A stretch of DNA of 64,000 nucleotides from Lysinibacillus boronitolerans JCM 21713 = 10a = NBRC 103108 (GCF_000772935.1 NZ_JPVR01000078.1:62001-126000); one strand, 5' to 3'. Numbered from the stretch's first letter, positions 8,750 through 17,048 are shown. Notes: generated from the letters alone by a model not told the origin. Made by a program: numbers and translations.

Positions 8750-9815
8750 AATCTCGCTGATAGCCTTGAGCACCCGCTACATCTTGCAGCTGTTGTTTCT
8801 CTTGTTCGGTTGCTGTATGCAGTGCAAAGACATCCTTAATCGCTGTTTGTAATTCTCGCTGTGTTTCTTTAAATTTCGAAACTTGCTGTTCAAACGTAGG
8901 ACTTGAGAAGCGATCATGGGCCCTTGATAATCGTTCTTCTAAACGTGCATAATGATGATCCATATGCATGGACAGCATCATCGCCAGTTGATTTTTCCAG
9001 AGCGGAATTAAGGTAACGATAGAAAATTCAATTTTTTCAGCTAACGTTTGATTGGCCTGCTGAATCATACGGATTTGAGGAGCTGTTTGCAGCGCGACTT
9101 GCTGAGATACTTGTAAATCATAAATACGTTGATCCAGTCTTTCAATTTGAGCAGCAAAGTCATTTAATTGCTGGATCGCAAGTGGCTGTTTGCTTGCTTG
9201 GACACTCGTTATTTGTGCAGGTAGCTCTACCTCAATGGCTTGCTGCTTCTTCATTTGTCCTGCGGCAATGGCAGTTGCCAATTCCTCAAAAAATCCTCGA
9301 TTATGGGCATAAAGCGCCTCTAAGTTTTCAACATCCTTTATCAGCTGGAGCTGTGCACGTTCCAGCTGTACACCAATACGCTCCACCTGTATACTAATAC
9401 GTTCAAATTCTGTTAGTGTTTGCTTTACAGTAGGCTCGGTTTTGCCAAAGATTTTTTTGAAAAAGGTTTGCTTCTTTGGTTCCAAGGCGGTCGGATCTAC
9501 TCGATCTAACGTCTGCATTAAAGAATCAAGCATTTGGCCAATTTTTGTAACGTCCTTTTGCTTTACTTGAGCAAGCATGCGGTCGGCAAATTGAGACAGA
9601 GCTCGCTGTGAATCTTGCCCAAGGGACAGCAATGATTCAAAATCAGTCAAATCGATTTGACTGGCATATAGTAATGCACGACTTTGTGCAAGAGGCGATA
9701 GCGTTTCATAAGTCGCCATCGCCTCGTTTTGTGGAGTTGTTTCTAAATAGGATTGGACTAGTGGAGAAAGCCCTGGTATGGTATTTAGTTGAAATGCGTG
9801 TTCGTTCGCTGTCAT
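8748..9815 (-). CDS. TelA/YaaN family toxic-anion-resistance protein
   Basis: Coiled-coil-rich cytoplasmic protein of the TelA family (355 aa; B. subtilis YaaN). TelA homologues have been linked to tellurite and other toxic-anion resistance and to cell-envelope stress, but no enzymatic activity is known. Long helical stretches and family-like segments (DRMLAQVKQKDVTKIGQML; LIPLWKNQLA) are visible. Its ATG overlaps the xpaC stop by 4 bp, so the two are translationally coupled. The same pair (xpaC-yaaN) occurs in B. subtilis. Confidence 0.88.
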   Translation of the reverse strand: MTANEHAFQLNTIPGLSPLVQSYLETTPQNEAMATYETLSPLAQSRALLYASQIDLTDFESLLSLGQDSQRALSQFADRMLAQVKQKDVTKIGQMLDSLMQTLDRVDPTALEPKKQTFFKKIFGKTEPTVKQTLTEFERISIQVERIGVQLERAQLQLIKDVENLEALYAHNRGFFEELATAIAAGQMKKQQAIEVELPAQITSVQASKQPLAIQQLNDFAAQIERLDQRIYDLQVSQQVALQTAPQIRMIQQANQTLAEKIEFSIVTLIPLWKNQLAMMLSMHMDHHYARLEERLSRAHDRFSSPTFEQQVSKFKETQRELQTAIKDVFALHTATEQEKQQLQDVAGAQGYQRD

Positions 9816-10462
9816 TTATCATCGCCTCGCCAGTCCAATTGTTCTCTACGTCTAAGATTGGAACGATTTGCGAATTCAATCTCCATTTGCAGATGATCGA
9901 TATCATTAGCAAGCGCATCCTTTAAATCAATTTGAATTGTATCATTCAAATCAGTTAGGGTTTCACGTGTTTTTGATAAGGTCAATTGAATTTCCTTATC
10001 CTTCACAGGCTGCTTTGAAAGCATCGTATATTTATCCGTTAATTCCACAGCAGAAGGTAAGTGTGCATAGAAAAATGGTTCCACATTATAAAATTTACGT
10101 GGGTCTGTCTTGACGATTTTGACGATATTTTTGGAGATACGTGTCATTTCAAGTAGTTGTTTAAAAGCAGAAACAGAACGTACACGTAAATAGTTTTGAC
10201 TCAATGTTTGAATATGCTTATTAGCTGTTAATACTTGTGTTTCAATGTGTTTGAATTCTTCTTTTGTGATGCCTGCTATTTGCATGACTTTCTTTTTTTG
10301 TCTATGTTTCAGCAACGCTGTACTCGTCGCATAGGAACCCGCAAACAGTAAACCACCAAGGAAGAATCCAGGATTTGCCGCAATTGCTGCGATAGAAACA
10401 GTCGTGAGCGAAATAAGAAAGCTGGCACTATGTCTAGAGAAAAACTGTCCGACACTAAGCAT
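9812..10462 (-). CDS. xpaC: XpaC family protein
   Basis: Homologue of B. subtilis XpaC, historically named for hydrolysis of 5-bromo-4-chloroindolyl phosphate; its true role is unknown. A short hydrophobic region near residues 12-45 (SASFLISLTTVSIAA, NPGFFLGGLLFAG) is followed by a helical cytoplasmic part (KLLEMTRIS... KDALANDIDHLQMEIE, in pieces). The start at 10462 has AAGGAGG at 10477-10471; the frame opens 19 codons earlier without a site. It overlaps telA in an ATGA arrangement, forming a two-gene operon. Confidence 0.85.
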   Translation of the reverse strand: MLSVGQFFSRHSASFLISLTTVSIAAIAANPGFFLGGLLFAGSYATSTALLKHRQKKKVMQIAGITKEEFKHIETQVLTANKHIQTLSQNYLRVRSVSAFKQLLEMTRISKNIVKIVKTDPRKFYNVEPFFYAHLPSAVELTDKYTMLSKQPVKDKEIQLTLSKTRETLTDLNDTIQIDLKDALANDIDHLQMEIEFANRSNLRRREQLDWRGDDK

Positions 10463-10834
10463 TGTTTCATCCTCCTTGCTTTTCAATATGTCTATCTTCT
10501 TATACGAAATAATCGACATAAAGTTTCATTGAAAATTAATCCCTTACATAAATTTTACTGCTATTTGTGAACTTTCTCAATGATAATACATAGAATAAGT
10601 GAGTTGTTTCGATGAATAAGTCGGTTTTGTAATCCTAAGGAGCCATTTTGGTATCTGAATGAGCGATTTTTTGCAATTCGGTCTTTGCATAGAGGAGCGC
10701 AATTTGATTCAAGATCGCTTCTGCCTCAGAGCGAGCGGTTAAATGAAATCCATGAGCTAATAAATGGAATTTTAAAGGCCTTATATGAAACTTTTTCCAA
10801 ATGAATTCGTAACTGATACAAAGGGGGATATAGG
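10463..10834. other. Intergenic region between xpaC and a small gene
   Basis: About 370 bp. It must hold the xpaC-telA promoter (minus strand) and the promoter of the small gene at 10835. On the minus strand a frame open to a TAG at 10635 reads coding-like for about 50 codons (ARSEAEAILNQIALLYAK within it) but has no start with a ribosome site; it may be gene debris. I saw no repeats or RNA motif. Confidence 0.4.
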
Positions 10835-11047
10835 ATGACGAAAATTTTTCTGGTGTCTATTACTAAAAATATCGATGAACAAGTAAGTGAGCAGAAAGTG
10901 AAAGAAAAAGTCTTTGAGAAAAAATCAAAAGTAAAAGCCTATTTAAACAAAGAAGGGTATATGAAGGAATCTAAAAATCAATATGTGAAAATCACTGATG
11001 AATCGATATTAGTTGCTGCAATTCAAAAAATAAAAATCAAAAAATAA
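10835..11047 (+). CDS. Small Lys/Glu-rich protein of unknown function (70 aa)
   Basis: A 70-residue, highly charged protein (many Lys and Glu) with the pattern MTKIFLVSITKN, a helix around EKVFEKKSKVKAYLNKEGYMK, and a Lys-rich C-terminus. It looks like a compact alpha/beta protein; I do not recognise a family. AAAGGGGG lies 7 nt before the ATG and a terminator follows immediately, so it is probably a real single-gene unit. No signal peptide or membrane segment. Confidence 0.7.
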   Translation: MTKIFLVSITKNIDEQVSEQKVKEKVFEKKSKVKAYLNKEGYMKESKNQYVKITDESILVAAIQKIKIKK

Positions 11048-11054
11048 TGATGAG

Positions 11055-11082
11055 GTCATGTTCTTAAGAGCATGACTTTTTT
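11055..11082 (+). terminator. Terminator of the small gene at 10835
   Basis: GTCATGTTC (11055-11063) pairs with GAGCATGAC (11068-11076), TTAA loop, followed by six T. Confidence 0.88.
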
Positions 11083-11102
11083 AATGATTTTAAAAGCTAT
11101 TT

Positions 11103-11133
11103 AAAAAAGCCAGACATTAAACAATGTCTGACT
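11103..11133 (-). terminator. Terminator of the chemoreceptor/acylphosphatase operon
   Basis: On the minus strand AGTCAGACATT pairs with AATGTCTGGCT (one or two G-T pairs), 4-nt loop, then six T (11108-11103). The stop codon of the acylphosphatase-like gene lies in the loop. Confidence 0.85.
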
Positions 11134-11398
11134 CCATACGTATATAGCCTTTTAAATCATCGTATAATTCTAACGAGAATGAATTGGAATCGGCTTGGGG
11201 GCTAACGCCTTTTTGGACAAAAAGAAGAAATTCATTGAGTGCCTTTTCTGAGCCCTCCACTTCCACTTCAATTTGTTCAGCGTCATTCAATCGACAGTAT
11301 CCTTTTAACCCTAATTCAATAGCTTTTTGCTTGATGAAGAAACGGTAGCCTGTGCCGTAGACATCACCAAAAAATTTTATACTTGCTCGTTTGTTCAA
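11117..11398 (-). CDS. Acylphosphatase-like protein, active-site Asn replaced
   Basis: A 93-residue acylphosphatase fold. The start is a TTG at 11398, 7 nt after AGGAGG; the frame runs on upstream to 11443 but lacks a site. The phosphate-binding loop GDVYGTGYR corresponds to the usual GRVQGVGFR and keeps the catalytic Arg. The second motif, normally G-Y/W-V-R-N-x3-G, reads GYCRLNDAEQIEV, so Leu takes the place of the catalytic Asn (an Asn sits one residue later). It may be a weak enzyme or a small-ligand binder. It follows the chemoreceptor gene by 44 bp and shares its transcript. Confidence 0.8.
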   Translation of the reverse strand: MNKRASIKFFGDVYGTGYRFFIKQKAIELGLKGYCRLNDAEQIEVEVEGSEKALNEFLLFVQKGVSPQADSNSFSLELYDDLKGYIRMESDIV

Positions 11399-11442
11399 GG
11401 GAATACCTCCTACTTCATGAGGGAGAGGGGCGAACCTCCCCA

Positions 11443-13170
11443 TTATTGCATGACACGTTCTTTTTCTAAATAGGCAATTAAGTTATTAATGTGATAGAGT
11501 ACATGCTTGGATGCCTCATCGACCTCTTTTAGATGAACATCAGCTTGCTCGATATGACCCGCTTTATGGGCTTCAGCCGCAAGCTTCGCTGATTCATGGA
11601 CGCGTAAATGATAGCCATCTAATTCATGATAGTCCTGTAAATGACCGAAACGTTCGACTGTCTGAGGTGCTGTGTACCATTTGCCAAGTCGACAGTCTCG
11701 ATGAGAAGAAACATCGCTTGGATCAACGTTTTCTAGACCAAGGAACATGTTATAAATGCGCCATTTCCATAAGATATGATCCGCCTTCGATAATTGTAAA
11801 AGGGCAATAGATGAAAGCTGTACATTATTGTTTGCAATAAGATCATTACGGAAGCGGTTAATTTCTTTCCCTAATAAATGAATATCGCTGGAAGTATTAT
11901 GACTATAATCACGAATATCTTCCTGCAAGCTTGAAATTTGGATCATTCTTGCTGAGACTTCATCAATCGCAGCTGCTTGTTCCTGGGAAATGGCAGCTGT
12001 ATTTGTCACATCTAAATTAATACCCTCAATCGCTTGAACAATGGCATTTAATAATGGTAACGAATCTTTTGCTTCTACGGTTGCTTCTTTAATAATAGCT
12101 GTTGTATCTGTAATTGAGTTAGATACATCGTTGGAATAACTCTTTAAATGATGAACATTGGCAGAAACTTCACTTAGCGCAGCTACCGTGTTTTCAGCAA
12201 GCTTTCGTACTTCCTGTGCAACGACCGCAAAGCCTTTTCCATGCTCACCTGCACGCGCTGCTTCAATGGAGGCATTAAGCGCAAGTAGGTTGGTTTGATC
12301 GGCGATTTGGTTGATCAATGTGACAACTTGCTCAATATCATTTACCCGTTTTTGCAGTTCTGAAAATGAGTCTACAATGGAAGTAAAGGTTTCTTCTGTT
12401 TTAAAAATCTCCGACAAAGCATGCTCAATCGCGTTTTTACCTTTCGTAGCATGGTCAACAGATTCAGTTGTTTTCTCGGATATATGAGAAGACATGCGTG
12501 CAACCTCATTGATAGAGGCAGCGATCTGTTCTGTTGCAGCAGTAGAGGATTGAATCTCCTCATTTTGCTTATCTAGGCTAAAAACTAAATCCTTCATGTA
12601 CATAATTTTGGCATTGACATCCATTAAAGAGGATACTTCTCCCACCACATTTTCAATAATGCGCTCTGTCAACACTTCCACTAATAATTCTTGATCAACA
12701 TTTACAGCGGATTGGAATGATTTCATATATTGAAATGCTTTATTCGGCTTGATTCCAAAATTGTATAAAATATATGTAGTAATATAGAAGGCAAATTGGT
12801 TGAAGACAACAATTAATTTACCTGGCTCATATTGATGCTTGCGAAATAGATTGAAAAATTTGACAGTTTCGTCTACATAATGATCATCACGAGTTGCTAA
12901 GAAAAACTGCGTTAAGTATTGATTAATATTTTCTTCACTAATGATTAATTGAGAGGTAGGGGATATCTCGCTTAAATAATGATGAAAAATGGCATTCATG
13001 GAAGGGGTAATATCTTTGAGCTTTTGATAGAGTGCCTTTAAGTGCTCCTCATCTTGTGAATTGAAATGATTGAATGCCAGTGTTTGGTAAAATCGGCCTG
13101 TTGCATGTAAATCTGTACCACGTTTTAGTAGTTCTTCTAGCTCTGCTTTAGGTCGAATACTTGAAAACAT
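11443..13170 (-). CDS. Globin-coupled methyl-accepting protein with C-terminal CZB domain (HemAT-like)
   Basis: Soluble chemoreceptor of 575 residues. Residues about 15-175 resemble the sensor globin of HemAT, with a possible haem-ligand His112 (FRKHQYEPG). Residues about 200-440 are the methyl-accepting signalling domain with its conserved tip ([20 protein letters not shown] in part, 285-305), which controls the CheA kinase. Residues about 451-575 carry a CZB zinc-binding domain pattern: His465, Cys493 in CRLGKWY, then His521 and His525. No membrane segment. HemAT proteins sense oxygen and CZB domains sense oxidants such as hypochlorite, so this may be a dual redox sensor. GGAGG lies 8 nt before the ATG. 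Confidence 0.87.
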   Translation of the reverse strand: MFSSIRPKAELEELLKRGTDLHATGRFYQTLAFNHFNSQDEEHLKALYQKLKDITPSMNAIFHHYLSEISPTSQLIISEENINQYLTQFFLATRDDHYVDETVKFFNLFRKHQYEPGKLIVVFNQFAFYITTYILYNFGIKPNKAFQYMKSFQSAVNVDQELLVEVLTERIIENVVGEVSSLMDVNAKIMYMKDLVFSLDKQNEEIQSSTAATEQIAASINEVARMSSHISEKTTESVDHATKGKNAIEHALSEIFKTEETFTSIVDSFSELQKRVNDIEQVVTLINQIADQTNLLALNASIEAARAGEHGKGFAVVAQEVRKLAENTVAALSEVSANVHHLKSYSNDVSNSITDTTAIIKEATVEAKDSLPLLNAIVQAIEGINLDVTNTAAISQEQAAAIDEVSARMIQISSLQEDIRDYSHNTSSDIHLLGKEINRFRNDLIANNNVQLSSIALLQLSKADHILWKWRIYNMFLGLENVDPSDVSSHRDCRLGKWYTAPQTVERFGHLQDYHELDGYHLRVHESAKLAAEAHKAGHIEQADVHLKEVDEASKHVLYHINNLIAYLEKERVMQ

Positions 13171-13293
13171 AAAAAAACCTCCAAAAAGTATGTATAATAA
13201 GGTAATAATAGCATAATTCAGGTGGTTTTAATAGACATTTCAGTTGTGTTTGCTAAAATGAAACTATCTTATGACAGCAAGGAATGGGCAAAT

Positions 13294-13578
13294 ATGTATA
13301 CAATTATTTACATGAAAGCGGACTATGAGCCTTGGTGGAAATTTGAAGGCTGGGAAGCTTATATTCAAACAGAGGATACATTTGACACGAAGGAGCTCTT
13401 TGAACGTGCATTACAGCAAAAATTAGCGCATTTTCGTTCCTCTTACGATAATGAGGCAACGAAAGAGGAGCAATATTGGGCTTTTTGGTCTGAGGATGAA
13501 AGCTTTTATTGTGAGGCTTGCGATGATGATGCACAAGTATATCATGGAATAATTGCGTGTAAAATAGAAGAGAAGTAA
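13294..13578 (+). CDS. DUF1033 family protein (94 aa)
   Basis: Small acidic protein beginning MYTIIYMKADYEPWW, which I recognise as the DUF1033 family of Firmicutes; no function is established. The chosen start gives the conserved N-terminus; AAGGA lies about 10 nt upstream. The frame extends to 13222 but those 24 codons overlap the region just after the divergent chemoreceptor promoter. Aromatic residues are frequent (WWKFEGWEAY; YWAFW) and two Cys near the C-terminus (CEAC) could bind a metal. No clear terminator before the csp promoter. Confidence 0.82.
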   Translation: MYTIIYMKADYEPWWKFEGWEAYIQTEDTFDTKELFERALQQKLAHFRSSYDNEATKEEQYWAFWSEDESFYCEACDDDAQVYHGIIACKIEEK

Positions 13579-13617
13579 AATAATTTTGAAAAAAAGTAAA
13601 AAAGATTTTTTCTTTAT

Positions 13618-13646
13618 TTGACAAAATTATGAATGGCAGTTATACT
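13618..13646 (+). promoter_or_regulatory. Strong promoter of the cold-shock gene
   Basis: Perfect -35 TTGACA (13618-13623), 17-nt spacer, TATACT (13641-13646). It yields a leader of about 150 nt before the csp start codon, as expected for cold-shock genes. Confidence 0.88.
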
Positions 13647-13681
13647 TGAGTTAACAATTTAATTGCTTCACCGGAAACATG

Positions 13682-13769
13682 AATTCACATATTACAAAAA
13701 GTGATCGCGTTAGTTCGGTACTCTTTGTAATATGTGAATTTTTTTCAATCGCTGAAGAAATTACATATT
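13682..13769 (+). promoter_or_regulatory. Bistable leader of the cold-shock gene (candidate attenuator)
   Basis: A perfect 17-bp stem (13682-13698 with 13724-13740) is followed by a run of T to 13745 and looks like an intrinsic terminator inside the 5' leader. The 3' arm can instead pair with a downstream segment: AATATGT-G-AATTT (13729-13741) with AAATTACATATT (13758-13769), with one bulged G. The two structures exclude each other. This is a sequence-based inference; a temperature or translation signal could choose between them. Confidence 0.6.
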
Positions 13770-13800
13770 GTTCACTTTTATTTTTTGGAGGTTTTCTTAA

Positions 13801-14001
13801 ATGAAACAAGGTACAGTAAAATGGTTTAACTCAGAAAAAGGTTTTGGATTTATCGAAGTTGAAGGTGAAAACGACGTATTCGTACACTTCTCAGCTATCC
13901 AAGGCGAAGGTTTCAAAACTCTTGACGAAGGTCAAAAAGTGGAATTCGAAGTTGTAGATGGCAACCGCGGACCACAAGCTGCTAACGTAACTAAACTTTA
14001 A
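13801..14001 (+). CDS. Cold-shock protein, CspA/CspB family
   Basis: A 66-residue single cold-shock domain that binds single-stranded RNA and DNA and acts as an RNA chaperone. RNP1 (KGFGFIEV) and RNP2 (VFVHFSAI) are intact. Ribosome site TGGAGG lies 8 nt before the ATG. It is monocistronic: own strong promoter, long structured leader, own terminator. Bacillales carry several csp paralogues; which one this is (cspB, cspC, cspD) cannot be told from the window. Confidence 0.96.
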   Translation: MKQGTVKWFNSEKGFGFIEVEGENDVFVHFSAIQGEGFKTLDEGQKVEFEVVDGNRGPQAANVTKL

Positions 14002-14033
14002 TTCTCAGTAATTAAAATTACTTCGTTAAACCC

Positions 14034-14065
14034 AAGACATCCTATGCAAATAGGATGTCTTTTTT
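14034..14065 (+). terminator. Terminator of the cold-shock gene
   Basis: AAGACATCCTAT (14034-14045) pairs with ATAGGATGTCTT (14050-14061), GCAA loop, followed by T to 14065. Confidence 0.93.
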
Positions 14066-14120
14066 GTATCATTTGTAAGTTTAAGGATTACAAATCCTAT
14101 TTTAGGTTAAATATATAGTA

Positions 14121-14267
14121 GTGGCGGATAGACTTGCAAAAGTGAAGGATAGCATTGCCAAAGTAGCGGATAGCGCTATAAAAGTAGTGGATAGCCATAC
14201 GAAAGTAATGGATAGCTACACAAAAGTAGCAGCTAACCCCATAAAATGAAGATTAGTACCGCCAAAA
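14121..14267 (+). repeat. 21-bp tandem repeat, seven copies
   Basis: Seven contiguous 21-bp units start at 14121, 14142, 14163, 14184, 14205, 14226 and 14247. The consensus is GTAGYGGATAGCnnTAnnAAA; units 2-5 are closest, the last two degenerate. Read from GTG 14121 the first six units translate as heptapeptides of the form V-x-D-S-x-x-K (VADRLAK, VKDSIAK, VADSAIK, VVDSHTK, VMDSYTK, VAANPIK) before a TGA at 14247. There is no ribosome site before it, so coding is doubtful. It lies between the csp terminator and the DUF1232 gene. Confidence 0.85.
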
Positions 14268-14302
14268 TACCGCATCACTTGTAATGAAGGAGGCAGATGA
14301 AT

Positions 14303-14788
14303 GTGAATAATGAAGAAAAACTACCTGATGAACAGGAGCAGCAAGATTTTTATCAGAAACTACGTACAAAATTAGTAGCGTTTCTTGGATCGAAAAAGGG
14401 AAAAAGTAATAAGTTTACACCATATTTAATGTTTGTGCCTGATTTATTTCATTTATTAATTAAAACCGTAACCGATGCGGGTGTGGATAAGAAGAGTCGT
14501 GCATTAATTGGGGCATCCATTGCGTATTTTGTATTGCCAATGGATTTAATGCCAGAAGGACTGCTAGGCTTTGGTGGCTATTTAGATGATGTTGTACTAG
14601 CAACTTTTGTAATAAATACGATTATTAATAAGTTGGGCCCAGATGTAGTGGAAAAGCATTGGACAGGGGATGACAAGCTTTTACATGTGCTACAAAAGGT
14701 TGCAGAAGTGAGTGATGAGGTTGTCAGTAAAATTCCTGTAAAATCGCCAATTGCTCAGTTTGTTAAGCAAGAAAGTAAAGATAAATAA
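14303..14788 (+). CDS. YkvA-like DUF1232 membrane protein
   Basis: A 161-residue protein with the DUF1232 core: KSRALIGASIAYFVLPMDLMPEG and GGYLDDVVLA in pieces, where the hydrophobic helix and the PxDxxPE and DD signatures are clear. The family is membrane-associated and of unknown function. The start is ambiguous: AAGGAGG lies 3 nt before an ATG at 14297 and 9 nt before an in-frame GTG at 14303; the spacing favours GTG. It is followed by a bidirectional terminator facing the protease gene. Confidence 0.82.
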   Translation: MNNEEKLPDEQEQQDFYQKLRTKLVAFLGSKKGKSNKFTPYLMFVPDLFHLLIKTVTDAGVDKKSRALIGASIAYFVLPMDLMPEGLLGFGGYLDDVVLATFVINTIINKLGPDVVEKHWTGDDKLLHVLQKVAEVSDEVVSKIPVKSPIAQFVKQESKDK

Positions 14789-14816
14789 TAATATTATGTA
14801 AACTTAAAATACCCTG

Positions 14817-14849
14817 AAAAAAGAACCTGTCATAAGCAGGTTCTTTTTT
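14817..14849. terminator. Bidirectional terminator (DUF1232 gene / protease gene)
   Basis: AAAAAGAACCTG (14818-14829) pairs with CAGGTTCTTTTT (14837-14848), 7-nt loop. Confidence 0.92.
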
Positions 14850-15663
14850 ATTGCTCCTCTAATAAATTACGGAGCTGTTGTACAGGTACAAATAGGCCAA
14901 CGCGACCAATGGGCTCATATTTCATCGTGGCAAAGATAACCCCAATGACCTCACCATGTTGATCGATTACAGGGCTACCACTATTGCCACGATAAACAGG
15001 AGCTTTTAGCATCCTAACTGGCTCCTGCCAATCTTCTAGTTGAATGGATTCTAGCAAGGTTCCTTCATTAGCAATGCCGGTGAATGAAAGTGGATTTCCA
15101 ATAAAATAGACATGTTCATTAACCGTGTAAGGTGGATCTTCTGCAAGAGGTAGATAGGGCAGTTGCTCGGCTTGCACCTGAACGAAGGCTAAATCTACAG
15201 CTGGATAGCTCTCGATTAATGTTGCCTCCATCAATCCCTCATCAGGAAAGACGACTGATAATGTTGTGGCATGTTCTACTACATGGGCGTTGGTGACAAT
15301 CAGACCATCTGGTGAGATGGCAAATCCAGTGCCTTTACTGGAGCCTGTTGAAATTTCTACGACTGCCTTTTTATAGGTTTGTATATCTTCTTGTGCAGAG
15401 AGCCGCGTTGAAACCTTGATAAATTCAAGCGCAGGTATGGAGTAGATTTGAAAAATGAGGGCAAAGGTGTTGAAAAACAGCACTAGTGCCATACCCCACA
15501 CAATCCAGCGTACAAGAGGCTTTTGTTTTTTGGGCTTTTTTCCATGAATGCGTTCTTCTCTCGCCTGTGCCAAGGCTTTTTGCTGTTCCTCGAGTACAAG
15601 TTCAATAAATTCTTCTTCCGTTAATTCATCTTGCTTTGGTGTTGCATTATGTATATCACTCAT
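14848..15663 (-). CDS. Membrane-anchored trypsin-like serine protease (HtrA-like, no PDZ)
   Basis: A 271-residue S1C-type protease. The order is an acidic cytoplasmic N-terminus (about 1-50), one membrane helix (IVWGMALVLFFNTFALIFQI in part, about 54-74) and an extracytoplasmic protease domain with a complete triad: His in VTNAHVV, Asp in AVDLAFV, Ser in RGNSGSPV. HtrA/DegP proteins normally add one or two PDZ domains; none is present here. It probably works in envelope protein quality control. AAAGGGGG lies 7 nt before the ATG. A lipoprotein gene transcribed the same way lies just upstream with its own terminator. Confidence 0.9.
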   Translation of the reverse strand: MSDIHNATPKQDELTEEEFIELVLEEQQKALAQAREERIHGKKPKKQKPLVRWIVWGMALVLFFNTFALIFQIYSIPALEFIKVSTRLSAQEDIQTYKKAVVEISTGSSKGTGFAISPDGLIVTNAHVVEHATTLSVVFPDEGLMEATLIESYPAVDLAFVQVQAEQLPYLPLAEDPPYTVNEHVYFIGNPLSFTGIANEGTLLESIQLEDWQEPVRMLKAPVYRGNSGSPVIDQHGEVIGVIFATMKYEPIGRVGLFVPVQQLRNLLEEQ

Positions 15664-15681
15664 TGATTGGCCCCCTTTGCT

Positions 15682-15711
15682 AAAAAACAGACGCCCAAGC
15701 AGGACGCCTGT
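15682..15711 (-). terminator. Terminator of the lipoprotein gene
   Basis: On the minus strand ACAGGCGTCC pairs with GGGCGTCTGT (two G-T pairs), 5-nt loop, followed by six T (15687-15682). Confidence 0.82.
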
Positions 15712-15721
15712 TTTCTTTCTA

Positions 15722-16360
15722 TTATTCTATTTTTTGCAAGGTTGATGTCACAACAAATGGCTCATCTTGCTCTGTTTCCATCCTATCCTCTTTTCGAATT
15801 AGACCAATGTCCTTTGCAAAATATTTGGTTGTGGTCATTTGTTCTTCAGAGCGACTTAGCTGGATGACATCTCGATAGACCGTTGTACCAGTATCAACAG
15901 TAGCAGAGGTTGATTCAATGGTCCAACCTTGAAAGCTTGTCCCGACTTGCAATGGCTTTTGAAGTATGGTTTCCAGTACAGGATAAGAAGCTGCCTCAGC
16001 TGTACTTGGCATGCTTGGATTACTGTCAACAGGTTCTCGATAGACAAGATCAATACTTGTATCCGTTATGCGATAGATTTTTAATAGTGTCACTCCACCA
16101 TTATCCTCTATTTGTACGATATGCTGTGTATCGAGATAGGTAGTTTTTAGTGTGAAGCTGGCAAATTCATTTCCTTCCCCTTGAAAAGAAGCAACAGATC
16201 CATCAGGTGGAAAATAGGAGAGAAGTGACGTGTGATCTTGTTCTACTGTTTGCTTGTCCTCCACAGCCGGAGTTGGTGATGGCACCGACTCTTCCTGGAC
16301 TTCTTCACGACAGCCAGCAAGTAAAAATGCTACAGAAAGTACTAGAACAGGGTATCTCAT
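15722..16360 (-). CDS. Lipoprotein of unknown function
   Basis: A 212-residue secreted lipoprotein: short signal peptide (MRYPVLVLSVAFLLAGC) with lipobox LAGC and Cys17 as lipid site, a Ser/Pro/Glu-rich linker to about residue 40, then a domain that looks beta-rich (YFPPDGSVASFQGEGNEF; HIVQIEDNGGVTLLKIYRI). The ATG at 16360 has AAGGAG 7 nt upstream; a TTG two codons earlier is less likely. I do not recognise the domain. It could be a cell-surface binding protein. Confidence 0.78.
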   Translation of the reverse strand: MRYPVLVLSVAFLLAGCREEVQEESVPSPTPAVEDKQTVEQDHTSLLSYFPPDGSVASFQGEGNEFASFTLKTTYLDTQHIVQIEDNGGVTLLKIYRITDTSIDLVYREPVDSNPSMPSTAEAASYPVLETILQKPLQVGTSFQGWTIESTSATVDTGTTVYRDVIQLSRSEEQMTTTKYFAKDIGLIRKEDRMETEQDEPFVVTSTLQKIE

Positions 16361-16470
16361 AGGCAAACTCCTTCGCTATTTTCTTTTATTATACGTGAAC
16401 GAGAAGTGTTATACGAATGAAATGAGATATTAATGCAATAATATTATTATGTAGACTAAATAATAGAAAC

Positions 16471-16499
16471 TTGTAACAGCATGGAAAATTATCTATGAT
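16471..16499 (+). promoter_or_regulatory. Promoter of the DinB-like gene
   Basis: TTGTAA (16471-16476), 17-nt spacer, TATGAT (16494-16499), about 30 bp before the start codon at 16532. Confidence 0.5.
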
Positions 16500-16531
16500 A
16501 GAATTGAAATTAAAAAATGGGGGGCAAAGAC

Positions 16532-17002
16532 ATGTATAGACAAGTAGATGATTTCTTACAAGAATGGTCCAGTGCATCAAACGGAACACTGCAGGTATTA
16601 CAGGCTTTAACAGATGATAAGCTAGATCAAAGTATTATAGAGGGTCACAGTACACTTGGCTGGTTAGGTTGGCATTTAGTTGGAGCAGCAGGTTATTTTA
16701 GCTATCTTGCAGGTTTAAAGGTGCCGTCGATTCGTCAAGAAGATCCTGTGCCAACGACTGCGGCTGAGATCGTGACAGCCTATGAAAACGTAGCAAATGG
16801 TATTAAAGAGGAAGTGGCTAAGCTTGCTAATGAAGATTTATTAGAGGTTGTAAATGGCTTTACTGCGCCAATGCCGAAAGGGGCTATATTACGTGTATTA
16901 ATCGACCATCAAACACATCATCGTGGACAAATGACGGTTCTGCTACGTCAAGCAGGTTTACCAGTACCTGGCGTGATGGGACCAACAAAGGAAATGCAAT
17001 AA
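16532..17002 (+). CDS. DinB family protein
   Basis: A 156-residue four-helix-bundle protein of the DinB/YfiT superfamily. These are metal-binding proteins, some of which act as thiol-dependent S-transferases; the partner is unknown here. Metal-ligand His residues stand in the usual places: LGWHLVG near residue 50 and DHQTHHRGQ near residue 130. GGGGGG upstream of the ATG at 16532 serves as ribosome site; the frame extends five codons further without one. It ends in a strong terminator, so it is a single-gene unit. A second member of the superfamily is at 45193. Confidence 0.88.
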   Translation: MYRQVDDFLQEWSSASNGTLQVLQALTDDKLDQSIIEGHSTLGWLGWHLVGAAGYFSYLAGLKVPSIRQEDPVPTTAAEIVTAYENVANGIKEEVAKLANEDLLEVVNGFTAPMPKGAILRVLIDHQTHHRGQMTVLLRQAGLPVPGVMGPTKEMQ

Positions 17003-17010
17003 TCACGTGA

Positions 17011-17045
17011 GCGGCGGATAAATAGTTTATCTGCTGCATTTTTTT
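17011..17045 (+). terminator. Terminator of the DinB-like gene
   Basis: GCGGCGGATAAA (17011-17022) pairs with TTTATCTGCTGC (17026-17037) including G-T pairs, 3-nt loop, then A and seven T. The tetR-type promoter begins immediately after. Confidence 0.88.
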
Positions 17046-17048
17046 AAA

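Noticed and set aside
10635..10830. Minus-strand frame in the xpaC upstream region as a real gene
   Set aside because: Coding-like for about 50 codons but has no start codon with a ribosome site and would run into the gene at 10835; kept only as possible debris.
14121..14267. CRISPR array
   Set aside because: The 21-bp units are contiguous, without spacers, and no cas gene is present.
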